Shown: positions 1 to 6,338, counted from the stretch's first letter. The stretch: DNA of 8,330 nt from Flavobacteriales bacterium (GCA_002402165.1 NVVI01000010.1:6082-14411), one strand, 5' to 3'. Notes: generated by a model from the letters alone, not told the origin. A program made the numbers and translations.

Positions 1-1
1 A

Positions 2-643
2 TTCATTTTTTATTGTTTTGAAGATACCACTAGATTTCGGAATCCTTTTCTAAAAAAAAGAGATGTCAAAACAATAATTGAAGAATACGCCATTTATTTA
101 CAAAAACTTAGGAAAAAATTAAAGGGTGGATATGAAAAGGAATTTAGGTTTACACCTGAGCAGGAAAATCAATTTTTTCACGCTTTTGATGACTGGCATC
201 AGGAGGTAACTCAATTTGTTGGCAATGATACTGATGATATAATTTTTAGACTTGGTATTGCCTTCTTTAGAATAACGATGACCCTAAGTATACTTAGAGA
301 TCACAGTGAAGATGTTATCTACTGTAAAGATATTGACTTTCACATTACCCTTGATTTAATTGATACACTTAAGCACCATAGCTTGGCTGTATTGAGCCTC
401 ATGCCACAACAAGAAGAAGCGGAAAAAGAAACCAAATCTAGCCAACAATTTTATGCTTTTCTTCCTGATAAATTTGATGCAAGTACAGCCACGAAAATTG
501 GTAAGGCGAATGAAATAAGTAGGCGACAGGTCTTTAGATATCTCAATGAACTGGTTGAAGAAAAGAAGTTGAAAAAGATAAAGATGGGAACATATCAAAA
601 GGTATCTGGCATGACTGACACTGGCACGAGTGACACTCCTTAA
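2..643 (+). CDS. DUF3987-family primase/helicase-like protein, C-terminal part (5' end outside window)
   Basis: The reading frame is open from the left edge, so the ATG at 278 is internal; 213 C-terminal residues are visible. The segment FRLGIAFFRITMTLSILRDH and the following CKDIDFHITLDLIDTLKHH resemble the C-terminal helical part of DUF3987 proteins, which I recall from Bacteroidota plasmids, integrative elements and islands. The last 80 or so residues look like a winged helix: LPDKF, then ATKIGKANEISRRQVFRYL and a basic wing ending in GTYQK. The family is usually described as primase/helicase-like, but the N-terminal ATPase motifs are not in the window, so function rests on family resemblance. 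The extreme C-terminus (TDTGTSDTP) is encoded by repeated TGACAC/TGGCAC DNA words that continue past the stop codon. The gene points toward the integrase. Confidence 0.82.
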   Translation, partial: FIFYCFEDTTRFRNPFLKKRDVKTIIEEYAIYLQKLRKKLKGGYEKEFRFTPEQENQFFHAFDDWHQEVTQFVGNDTDDIIFRLGIAFFRITMTLSILRDHSEDVIYCKDIDFHITLDLIDTLKHHSLAVLSLMPQQEEAEKETKSSQQFYAFLPDKFDASTATKIGKANEISRRQVFRYLNELVEEKKLKKIKMGTYQKVSGMTDTGTSDTP

Positions 644-747
644 AATGAAAAGTGCCAAGAGAGCCAGTGCCAACCGTGTCAAAAATATTTTTGGATTTTA
701 AGATAATTCAAAAACTGTCAGCGTGTCATTTTTAAAACCCATGGCAC
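612..747. repeat. Array of TGNCA half-sites at the 3' end of the DUF3987 gene
   Basis: Short related words recur in both orientations: TGACAC at 616-621 and 631-636, TGGCAC at 622-627 and 742-747, GTGCCA at 652-657 and 667-672, GTGTCA at 676-681 and 723-728, and CTGTCA at 715-720. The array starts inside the last codons of the DUF3987 gene and continues into the gap. The mixed orientations permit several alternative small hairpins and resemble a protein-binding array (regulator, replication or recombination protein). The binding protein is unknown. Confidence 0.55.
714..732 (+). repeat. 19-bp direct repeat, copy 1
   Basis: The sequence ACTGTCAGCGTGTCATTTT is identical at 714-732 and 4068-4086, in the same orientation. 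The two copies bracket the integrase, WG and radC genes. It contains two of the TGTCA words of the surrounding array. It could be a recombination core or a duplicated binding site. Confidence 0.7.
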
Positions 748-748
748 A

Positions 749-793
749 TTCTTTGTAATTTACTATGTATCAGTTAGTTATACGTTTTAACAT
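749..793 (+). repeat. Integrase-upstream conserved segment, copy 1 (45 bp, diverged second copy at 6368-6412)
   Basis: By hand alignment without gaps, this segment matches 6368-6412 at 34 of 45 positions in the same orientation. The best blocks are TAATTTACT, TATCA and TTTAACAT. The region is AT-rich, so part of the match could be chance. The segment lies between the TGNCA array and the integrase gene. Confidence 0.45.
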
Positions 794-805
794 ATTTTAA
801 AATAT
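792..805. repeat. 14-bp perfect palindrome
   Basis: ATATTTTAAAATAT reads the same on both strands. It sits about 160 bp upstream of the integrase start and just left of a 9-bp tandem repeat. It could be an operator or an AT-rich melting site; in AT-rich DNA it may also have no function. Confidence 0.4.
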
Positions 806-819
806 CTGAAAGTGGGTTG

Positions 820-840
820 AAGTTACGAGCTAAGTTACGA
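820..840 (+). repeat. Two tandem copies of AAGTTACGA with a 12-bp period
   Basis: AAGTTACGA occurs at 820-828 and again at 832-840, separated by GCT. Two identical 9-mers about one helical turn apart, upstream of an integrase, are typical of binding sites for a recombinase arm domain, an excisionase or a repressor. Which protein binds is not known. Confidence 0.5.
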
Positions 841-865
841 TATGAAATATTCTTGAATATAAATT

Positions 866-923
866 GTCGGGAAGGAAAGGGCTGAGAGAACGATGAAACG
901 TAGCCCTATTTAGGCTCTGAACC
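866..923 (+). other. Possible structured RNA leader upstream of the integrase
   Basis: GGGCT (879-883) can pair with AGCCC (902-906), and inside it ACG (890-892) pairs with CGT (899-901), leaving an ATGAAA loop. The internal bulge contains AGAG (885-888), which is complementary to CTCT (915-918) just downstream, so a small pseudoknot is possible. The rest of this 319-bp gap is much more AT-rich. The words CTGAGA and TGAACC superficially recall a TPP riboswitch, but the remaining TPP core is absent. The prediction was made by eye and not folded energetically. Confidence 0.3.
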
Positions 924-962
924 AACTGTAAGGAAATATTATTATAAACTTAAATATATGCC

Positions 963-2336
963 ATGTACTCATTAAATTTCTATTTAGATAAGACGTACCG
1001 TGTTGGTACAGACTCTAAGGTAATTAAACAACATCTCTTTAAAAAAAAGGTAAATCAAAAACATTTGAACCTTAGGAAGACTTCAATCTACTTATGGTGT
1101 AGTATGCTTGGGACAAAAACAAAATTTAGAACCCAGTTTCGGATAGAGCCACTCTCTTGGGATATTAAGAAGCAGAGACCAAAAAAAGCTTATGAGCATT
1201 ATACGACTCTCAATATTTTACTTTCACGTCTAATGAAAAAAGTTGAGGAAAATATAATGGCAGTTCAGTTAAAAGAGATGGTTACTGTTGAAGACATACA
1301 TGAAATAATAAAACAAACTGTAAACGACAATTTACCTAAACCAAAATCACAAGATTTTTTCTCTGTTCTTGATATTTTCCTAAATGAAAAATTTGAAGAT
1401 GTTAATCCTAATACTAAGAAAAAATATCAAACATTTAAAAAGGTACTCCATGATTTTAAAAAAGAAAAAGGATATATTTTGACTTTTTCTAACATCAATG
1501 AGCAATTTCATAAGTCGTTTACACGATACCTTGCAGAGGATAAAAATTTGCTAAACTCTACAATTTCAAAATACTGGAGTTCATTTTCAGTTCTGATGAA
1601 TTATAGCGTAAAAAATGGTTATACCAATAATATGGAGTATAAGGATTTTAAAAAAATAAAGTATGAAACCGATGTAATTTTTCTTGAAGAATATGAACTT
1701 GAAGCAATAAGGACTTTAGATTTATCAAAAAACCATGGACTGAATAATGTACGTTGGATTTTCCTGTACATGTGCTATACAGGACAGAGATATGCCGATA
1801 TTAGAGGGCTTACCCCTTCAGAATTACAGCGAACAGAGGATGGACTGGAGTGGAGATTATTTCAAAGGAAGAATAATAAACCAAAAATGGTTACTATACC
1901 CATCATTTTTGAAGCAGAAAAAATTTTAAACATGTTCATTAATGAAAGTGAAAGCAGAAATGGTAGAGTTTTGCCAGTTCTCTCTAATCAAAAAATGAAT
2001 AAATACATTAAAGAAATTTGTAAGAAAGCTAAAATAACCGAAACTATTCATCAAGTAAAATATCGGAATAAAGAACGGGTTGAGATTAACAAGCCTAAGT
2101 ATACTTTCATCAGCTGCCATAGTGCGAGAAGAAGTTTCGTTTCAAATAGCCTTATGCGTGGAATGAATCCAGAAACGATTATGAAAATTACTGGACACGA
2201 GGATAGTAGTACGATGAATCTTTATAAAAAAATTAAAAGTTCCTTTGCAATGAAAGAATATAGGCGTGTTTGGTCAAACGGCAATGAAAACAGCACTGAG
2301 TCCAATCAGGATGGCGGAAATATTTCTTTAAAGTAG
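963..2336 (+). CDS. Tyrosine recombinase / site-specific integrase
   Basis: This 457-aa protein is full length and would cut and rejoin DNA at attachment sites of a mobile element. An N-terminal arm-type DNA-binding region (about residues 1-95, with the family-like segment FRIEPLSWDIKKQRPKKAY) is followed by a SAM-like core-binding domain (about 130-225) and the catalytic domain (about 240-440). The catalytic set is visible: R276 in CYTGQRYADI, a likely beta-hairpin lysine K303, H386-x-x-R389 in CHSARRSF, H412 in TGHED and nucleophile Y421 in MNLYKKI. The ATG at 963 is used; the ATG at 958 is out of frame and stops within six codons. No close Shine-Dalgarno is present (the nearest AGGAA is 27 nt away), as is usual for Bacteroidota. 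Its last 31 bp overlap the end of the opposing WG-repeat gene. No frameshift or missing catalytic residue is seen, so it is probably active. Confidence 0.95.
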   Translation: MYSLNFYLDKTYRVGTDSKVIKQHLFKKKVNQKHLNLRKTSIYLWCSMLGTKTKFRTQFRIEPLSWDIKKQRPKKAYEHYTTLNILLSRLMKKVEENIMAVQLKEMVTVEDIHEIIKQTVNDNLPKPKSQDFFSVLDIFLNEKFEDVNPNTKKKYQTFKKVLHDFKKEKGYILTFSNINEQFHKSFTRYLAEDKNLLNSTISKYWSSFSVLMNYSVKNGYTNNMEYKDFKKIKYETDVIFLEEYELEAIRTLDLSKNHGLNNVRWIFLYMCYTGQRYADIRGLTPSELQRTEDGLEWRLFQRKNNKPKMVTIPIIFEAEKILNMFINESESRNGRVLPVLSNQKMNKYIKEICKKAKITETIHQVKYRNKERVEINKPKYTFISCHSARRSFVSNSLMRGMNPETIMKITGHEDSSTMNLYKKIKSSFAMKEYRRVWSNGNENSTESNQDGGNISLK

Positions 2337-3454
2337 TAATTAGCATCTCCTAGAAGAACCCCTCTCTTATTTATGAAGTAGTATTCTCCTTTTATTTCTA
2401 CCGCAGCAATGCCATTTACATAGGGAAAGAAATTATCGTATAAAAGAGGAATTACTACTTCACTTTTTTTATTGATTGTCCCCCATTTTCCTCCTTCATT
2501 CATTACCCCACAAATACCGTCAGAAAAAGATCCTATTTCTTGATATTGGGGTGGTATCCCAATTTTGGTGGTAACATCAATGAATCCCCATACCTTACCT
2601 ATCATAACAGGTGCTAATCCCTCATCAAAACCTCCAACCTGTTCATACTGAAAAGGAATAATAACTTGCCCAAGCGAATTAATAAAACCAAATTTTCCAT
2701 CTTTTTCAACCACAGCTAATTCTTCACTAAATACAGTTACAGAATCATACTCAATCGGAATTGCTACTTCTCCTTTGTGATTTAGATACCCCCATTTTTT
2801 TCCATCACGTACACACCGAAGTTGTTCCGTACAGAATGGTGATACAAAGTCATACCATTTTTTAATATGGAGCTTTCCTTTTGGATTAATAAGGTTGAGT
2901 TTTTTATTCTTTTCTACTGTTGTAAATCCATCTACCGTACCGTGAACTATGTCAAATTTTTCGTTGGTAAATGTTTTACCAGATCGATCAATGAGTTCAT
3001 AATAACCTCCAAGATTAACCGCAGCCCTACCCTCTTCAAATTCTTCAACATCAACTACATTTACTGGAATCATTTCTTCTCCATAACAATTCATATATCC
3101 CATATACCCACTTGGATGCTGGAAAGGATAAAGAGCATGCTTCCTACATTTTTTTAGTCTTTTGGTTACCCAAGGAGTAAGTGAGAATTTTTCTAACTTC
3201 TCCAGTTTTTCCAATGCTTCTTCATAATGTTGTTTTCTAATAAGAACATCAATCTCTGGTGCATCTCGAAGTAAAATTGACCTATAAAAGTATTTGTGAA
3301 TATCTGGGAATTCTCTTGGTGCTTCTTGCCATCCTAAAGCGGTTACAGCTAGTTTAAAATTGTGTATGGCTTCTTTATACTTTTTTTTGTGATAATATTT
3401 TACACCTTGTTTTTTTAGGTATTGATGATCCCATGTGATTTTAACGTCTTTCAT
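2306..3454 (-). CDS. WG-repeat protein with TPR-like N-terminus
   Basis: The 382-aa protein has no signal peptide or membrane segment, so it is probably cytoplasmic. Residues about 5-100 are helical and TPR-like (YYHKKKYKEAIHNFKLAV, then QHYEEALEKLEKLEKF). From about residue 108 to the end there are roughly eight WG-type repeats of 40-48 residues, recognisable by units such as KKWGYLNHKGEVAIP, GKFGFINSLGQVIIP, GKVWGFIDVTTKIGIP and GKWGTINKKSEVVIP; the first three units are more diverged. WG repeats are thought to form beta-rich interaction surfaces, and no catalytic activity is evident. The start follows the radC stop after only 4 nt, so the two genes are probably co-transcribed. The 3' end overlaps the integrase 3' end tail to tail by 31 bp, which ties this gene physically to the integrase. 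The biological role is unknown. Confidence 0.85.
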   Translation of the reverse strand: MKDVKITWDHQYLKKQGVKYYHKKKYKEAIHNFKLAVTALGWQEAPREFPDIHKYFYRSILLRDAPEIDVLIRKQHYEEALEKLEKLEKFSLTPWVTKRLKKCRKHALYPFQHPSGYMGYMNCYGEEMIPVNVVDVEEFEEGRAAVNLGGYYELIDRSGKTFTNEKFDIVHGTVDGFTTVEKNKKLNLINPKGKLHIKKWYDFVSPFCTEQLRCVRDGKKWGYLNHKGEVAIPIEYDSVTVFSEELAVVEKDGKFGFINSLGQVIIPFQYEQVGGFDEGLAPVMIGKVWGFIDVTTKIGIPPQYQEIGSFSDGICGVMNEGGKWGTINKKSEVVIPLLYDNFFPYVNGIAAVEIKGEYYFINKRGVLLGDANYYFKEIFPPS

Positions 3455-3458
3455 TATT

Positions 3459-3914
3459 TTATATTATTTCTTCATCTATCATGCTGATGTATTCTTCTTT
3501 TGTTAGGATCAAATGATCTAGTAATTTTATTTCCATTATTTCCCCTGCTGCTTGTATTTTTCTGGTAAGTATAATGTCTGATTCACTCGGTTTTGTATTA
3601 CCTGATGGATGATTATGAGCAATAATGAAAGCGGAGGCATTGCCCATCAATGCTGTTTGGAAAATAATCTTGACATCTACCAGTGTTGCTGTTGTACCTC
3701 CTATTGAAATTTTAGAATAGCCGAGAGACTTGTTTGCGTTGTTTAGTAATATCATGTACATTTCTTCTACATGTTCCATTCTGGTTGACCAGATTTCTCT
3801 AAATAGCTGTTCTGATGCTTGAGAATTATCAATATGTGGCATCTCATTAAACTTTTTTCTGGTTTTATAATTGACTGATATTTCTGCAAATTGACTGGTC
3901 TCTTTCTTTTTCAT
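3459..3914 (-). CDS. radC: RadC-family JAB/MPN domain protein
   Basis: With the ATG at 3914 the protein has 151 residues. It is a JAB (JAMM metalloprotease-like) domain: E51 in EEMYMILLNN, H100-N-H102 followed by PSG, then S110 and D113, which is the full putative zinc-binding set. It lacks the N-terminal helix-hairpin-helix region of long RadC proteins, as do many copies carried on Bacteroidota mobile elements. The name implies DNA repair, but the biochemical role of RadC proteins is unsettled. The frame extends upstream to a GTG at 3944, which I reject because it lies inside a terminator-like hairpin. The gene is followed 4 nt later by the WG-repeat gene on the same strand. Confidence 0.9.
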   Translation of the reverse strand: MKKKETSQFAEISVNYKTRKKFNEMPHIDNSQASEQLFREIWSTRMEHVEEMYMILLNNANKSLGYSKISIGGTTATLVDVKIIFQTALMGNASAFIIAHNHPSGNTKPSESDIILTRKIQAAGEIMEIKLLDHLILTKEEYISMIDEEII

Positions 3915-3930
3915 TCTCTTGATTTTAAGC

Positions 3931-3965
3931 AAAAAAAAATGCACCCGGAATTGCTTCCGAATGCA
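3931..3965 (-). terminator. Strong minus-strand intrinsic terminator just before radC
   Basis: Read on the minus strand, arms 3965-3955 and 3950-3940 form an 11-bp stem with two wobble pairs. It closes on a GCAA tetraloop (3954-3951) and is followed by nine T (3939-3931). It would end transcripts arriving from the MORN/lipoprotein operon. It is only 17 nt from the radC start codon, so radC transcription must begin inside or very near it, or be attenuated by it. Confidence 0.8.
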
Positions 3966-3992
3966 GATATACTTTGCACAATAAATTACAAA
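3964..3992 (-). promoter_or_regulatory. Candidate radC promoter overlapping the terminator stem
   Basis: On the minus strand TTTG (3992-3989) is followed after 17 nt by TATATCTG (3971-3964). This is one mismatch from the Bacteroidota -7 consensus TAnnTTTG. Transcription would begin near 3958, within the first arm of the terminator, so this transcript could not form the whole hairpin. That would reconcile a terminator placed directly upstream of radC with radC expression. Confidence 0.35.
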
Positions 3993-4013
3993 GGACTTGC
4001 CAGATTTTTGTAA
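3989..4013 (+). repeat. 25-bp repeat, copy 1 (second copy 6462-6486)
   Basis: The two segments share CAAAGGAC, then TGCCAG, then TTTTGTAA, with 22 of 25 positions identical. The second copy covers the -33 element of the promoter for the InsA-like gene. Shared ancestry or a shared binding site are both possible. Confidence 0.5.
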
Positions 4014-4067
4014 CTATATTGTTACTGACATGTTTGTATTTTTAGCATGACAACCCTGTATTTGTTG

Positions 4068-4086
4068 ACTGTCAGCGTGTCATTTT
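4068..4086 (+). repeat. 19-bp direct repeat, copy 2
   Basis: This is an exact copy of 714-732. It ends four bases before the stop codon of the MORN-repeat gene. Further TGACA words stand at 4026-4030 and 4048-4052, so this gap repeats the character of the integrase-upstream region. Confidence 0.7.
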
Positions 4087-4089
4087 GAA

Positions 4090-5286
4090 TTATTGTCCAT
4101 ACCCAAATATTTTTTCTATTTGAACGGGATCTTCTAAGTTTTTAAGTTGTTTTTCCATAGCTTTACTATCAGAATTGAAGAACCCCATCACTTTATCACA
4201 TAAGTATGCAGCACTCGTTTGTGCTCCGATCTTGAAAACCATATCGTCTTTCCATTCATCGTCTATCTTCATGGCATAGTTATAATAAATAATGAAAGCC
4301 TGATATAAGTGCTCTTTCTTGAGGTCAAAAGACCCTGTCCTACCTTTTATCGTCCATCTACCATTCTTCTTTGGTGTAAAAAAGAGATCTGTAAGCTCTT
4401 GGTATTTAGCATCGGCTATTTTCTTGGCTTCATTAAACTCAGCTAAGTCCTTTGCTTCTGCTTCTCTTTTCAATTTTGCTACATAAGCTAATCTTCTATT
4501 TTCTTTCTCTACTGCTTGAGATGCTTCTTCCTTAGCTTTTGCAGCAGCAATTTTATTCTCAGAGTCACCATCAATAAAGGTATCCTCGAAAACAACTGTA
4601 CCGTTCTGATCCCATTTCGTGCTTAAACCATTCTTATTCCACTTAGAATTATAGTGGGTTTTTTCTTTTGGTTTACCATTCTCATACCACATTTCTTTAG
4701 TCAGAGCTATTTTGTTTTTCTCAAATGATTTTTGTCCATTCTCATAATACTTTTGTTCATTGGTTAACACCCCCTCAGAATATTCATAAGCATATTCCAC
4801 ATTTCCATTTTTATTGTACTCTGTACTTTTACCATGTTGTAACCCATCTTTAAATTCTCTGAGGAATTTTATTTTACCCGAATTACAATAATAAGTCTTA
4901 TGGAATCCAATTTTTTTTGCCTTGGAATAGTTTCCTTCAACATGTAACCTATGATTTTCATCATCACACCATTTTTTTTCTACCCCCATTTGTAACCCCT
5001 TACTATCAAAGTACATTATAAGTGCAATTTCACCATTGTGTTCATATCTACTTATCCATTTCCCTGTTTCCTTACCATTAGTATATTTTCCTTCAATAGC
5101 TATTACAGAGTTTTTGTAATAGACCTTATAATAGCCGTGTTTCTTTGTGGGGTTTGATACTAAAACTGAGTAAGATTCTTTAACCTTTGTTTTGTAATAA
5201 TCCCAATAGGTTTTCATTTTTTTTGTTTGGGCAGACAGGTTCGTTATACTACCTATTAGCAATAATCCAATAATTATTTTTTTCAT
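4090..5286 (-). CDS. Secreted MORN/YwqK-type repeat protein with coiled coil
   Basis: This 398-aa protein begins with a Sec signal peptide (MKKIIIGLLLIGSITNLSAQ), with likely cleavage after A19. Residues about 45-240 hold MORN-2-type repeats of the family annotated as YwqK antitoxin, for example GKYTNGKETGKW, GYYKVYYKNS, KYYENGQKSFE and MWYENGKPKEKTHYN. The family name implies antitoxin activity, but export and the repeats themselves argue for a periplasmic or surface scaffold. Residues about 245-295 are charged and alanine-rich, likely a coiled coil. The last 100 residues form a domain I do not recognise, including KNGRWTIKGRTGSFDLKKEHLY. The gene starts 24 nt after the lipoprotein gene stop on the same strand, so the two probably form an operon and act in the cell envelope. 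Confidence 0.85.
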   Translation of the reverse strand: MKKIIIGLLLIGSITNLSAQTKKMKTYWDYYKTKVKESYSVLVSNPTKKHGYYKVYYKNSVIAIEGKYTNGKETGKWISRYEHNGEIALIMYFDSKGLQMGVEKKWCDDENHRLHVEGNYSKAKKIGFHKTYYCNSGKIKFLREFKDGLQHGKSTEYNKNGNVEYAYEYSEGVLTNEQKYYENGQKSFEKNKIALTKEMWYENGKPKEKTHYNSKWNKNGLSTKWDQNGTVVFEDTFIDGDSENKIAAAKAKEEASQAVEKENRRLAYVAKLKREAEAKDLAEFNEAKKIADAKYQELTDLFFTPKKNGRWTIKGRTGSFDLKKEHLYQAFIIYYNYAMKIDDEWKDDMVFKIGAQTSAAYLCDKVMGFFNSDSKAMEKQLKNLEDPVQIEKIFGYGQ

Positions 5287-5310
5287 GATAATTGATTTTA
5301 AGGTTTATAA

Positions 5311-6132
5311 TTATTTTGATAGTTCCGTTGCAGCTTGCATAGCATTAACTTGAATTTCCATAAATCTGGTTATTTGTTCTGGAGATAGGTCATCACCTGC
5401 TTTTTCTAGCTTTTGACTGATTGTTATCATCTTTGCATAAACCTTAGGATATTCACTTAAAGCTGAGTTATCATTCTTTTGTGCTTTTTTGACTAGCTTA
5501 ATATAATCATCGTACATCTCCTCATAATCATCAAGTAAACTATCCCATTCTGCTGAACCACCTGATTTAGAAGTAGTTTCACTGGAAGTTGAGGAAGCCG
5601 TAATTTCTTTTTCGGGTTTCTGTTTTGGTTTAGAAATAGTATTAAAGGAAACCATTTCATTAAATAATTTCTCAATAGCACCCCTTTCACTAACATTTTT
5701 AGTTGTGTTAAATGTGATCCAATATTCCTCTCCTTCCTTTTTAAGTAAATCTTGAATTTTTGAATCATCAGAATAAATGCTGGAGATATTATCCCACCCT
5801 GATATTGGAGCACCAGTATCATCTATAATGGTTAAATGAAGTGGACCATTATTGTCATCTTCTAATCCATAAAATATTTCGTCTGTTATTCCTATACTTT
5901 TTACCTTAACACTGAAATTGATTTGATAAAGAATATATTCCTCAATAGCCACTACTTTTGTTTTACCTTCAACTACTTCTAAATAATCACTTAAATGACC
6001 TTTTATTTTAATAGACCGAGGTTTAATTGTGGCTTCAAGGTTTCCCTTTGTTTCGCTTTTTCCTCCATCTCCACCACAGGAAATGAGAAGGACTCCTGCC
6101 ATAGCAGTAGCAATAAAAATTGATTTTTTCAT
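5311..6132 (-). CDS. Lipoprotein, DUF6591-like C-terminal region
   Basis: I choose the ATG at 6132 (273 aa) because it gives a compact lipoprotein signal: MKK, a hydrophobic stretch and the lipobox LISC with the lipidated cysteine at residue 19, followed by GGDGG. The longer frame beginning upstream at 6168 would put twelve extra residues before the signal. After the linker, residues about 35-165 form a beta-rich domain. A Ser/Thr/Lys-rich linker (about 170-190, with ASSTSSETTSKSGG) leads to an acidic helical C-terminus, WDSLLDDYEEMYDDYIKLVKKAQ then ALSEYP. This resembles from memory the DUF6591 family of Bacteroidota lipoproteins, whose function is unknown. The protein is probably anchored in the outer or inner membrane facing the periplasm. 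The secreted MORN-repeat protein is encoded directly downstream. Confidence 0.85.
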   Translation of the reverse strand: MKKSIFIATAMAGVLLISCGGDGGKSETKGNLEATIKPRSIKIKGHLSDYLEVVEGKTKVVAIEEYILYQINFSVKVKSIGITDEIFYGLEDDNNGPLHLTIIDDTGAPISGWDNISSIYSDDSKIQDLLKKEGEEYWITFNTTKNVSERGAIEKLFNEMVSFNTISKPKQKPEKEITASSTSSETTSKSGGSAEWDSLLDDYEEMYDDYIKLVKKAQKNDNSALSEYPKVYAKMITISQKLEKAGDDLSPEQITRFMEIQVNAMQAATELSK

Positions 6133-6167
6133 AATGATTTGAGTTTTTCGCCAAAGGAGGAACAACA

Positions 6168-6266
6168 ATGACTATTAAAAATTTGAATAAAAAAGAGGGG
6201 CATGCTCCTCAACTTTATCATCCACCTTCCGAGGTACTGACATACCACATGGTTGAATTTAGGTAA
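6168..6266 (+). CDS. Possible 32-residue peptide with strong Shine-Dalgarno
   Basis: AAAGGAGG at 6153-6160 stands 7 nt before ATG 6168, an almost ideal ribosome binding site, which is unusual in Bacteroidota. The frame encodes 32 residues beginning MTIKNLNKKEGHAPQ and ending YHMVEFR, rich in histidine and proline in the middle. There is no signal peptide or membrane segment. It lies divergently from the lipoprotein gene, and its second half overlaps the left arm of the long inverted repeat at 6225-6338. It could be a small protein, a leader peptide or chance. No homologue is recognised. Confidence 0.3.
   Translation: MTIKNLNKKEGHAPQLYHPPSEVLTYHMVEFR
6189..6210 (-). terminator. Weak terminator-like hairpin (minus strand)
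   Basis: GAGGGGCATGCTCCTC at 6195-6210 is a near-palindrome with a CATG loop. On the minus strand it carries one A-C mismatch and is followed by six T (6194-6189). On the plus strand the same mismatch becomes a G-U pair but no T-run follows. No minus-strand gene ends close by, so its role is unclear; it lies within the upstream region of the lipoprotein operon. Confidence 0.3.
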
Positions 6267-6338
6267 AAGAAAACACACCCCAAGGGATGCACTAACTTTA
6301 CCGTTTCTACCATGTTTAAATTGTCAGTTTTCGGAAGG
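6225..6338. repeat. Long interrupted inverted repeat (114 nt hairpin)
   Basis: Four blocks pair collinearly around a common centre near 6282: CCTTCCGA 6225-6232 with 6331-6338, ACTGACA 6236-6242 with 6322-6328, CATGGT 6248-6253 with 6309-6314, and GGTAAA 6262-6267 with 6297-6302. That is 27 exact pairs in order. A small inner hairpin (6276-6289) is followed on the minus strand by TGTTTTCTTTT. No flanking target-site duplication was seen. It may be a structured RNA, a foldback miniature element or a recombination or replication hairpin. Confidence 0.65.

Noticed and set aside
356..682. Minus-strand open frame across the DUF3987 gene
   Set aside because: It is antisense to a frame with clear family resemblance, with low-complexity F/L-rich composition; a shadow.
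645..701. 18-codon ORF just after the DUF3987 stop
   Set aside because: It has no ribosome binding site and is built from the TGCCA repeats; most likely chance.
820..840. CRISPR or long iteron array
   Set aside because: Only two 9-bp copies are present, with a 3-bp spacer.
866..930. TPP riboswitch suggested by CTGAGA and TGAACC
   Set aside because: The remaining conserved TPP core after GAACC is missing, and the downstream gene is an integrase, not thiamine metabolism.
3915..3944. Longer RadC start at GTG 3944
   Set aside because: The codon lies inside a strong terminator hairpin and the ten extra residues are not part of the JAB domain; ATG 3914 is preferred.
6133..6168. Twelve-residue N-terminal extension of the lipoprotein
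   Set aside because: It would place residues before a well-formed lipoprotein signal starting at MKK (6132).
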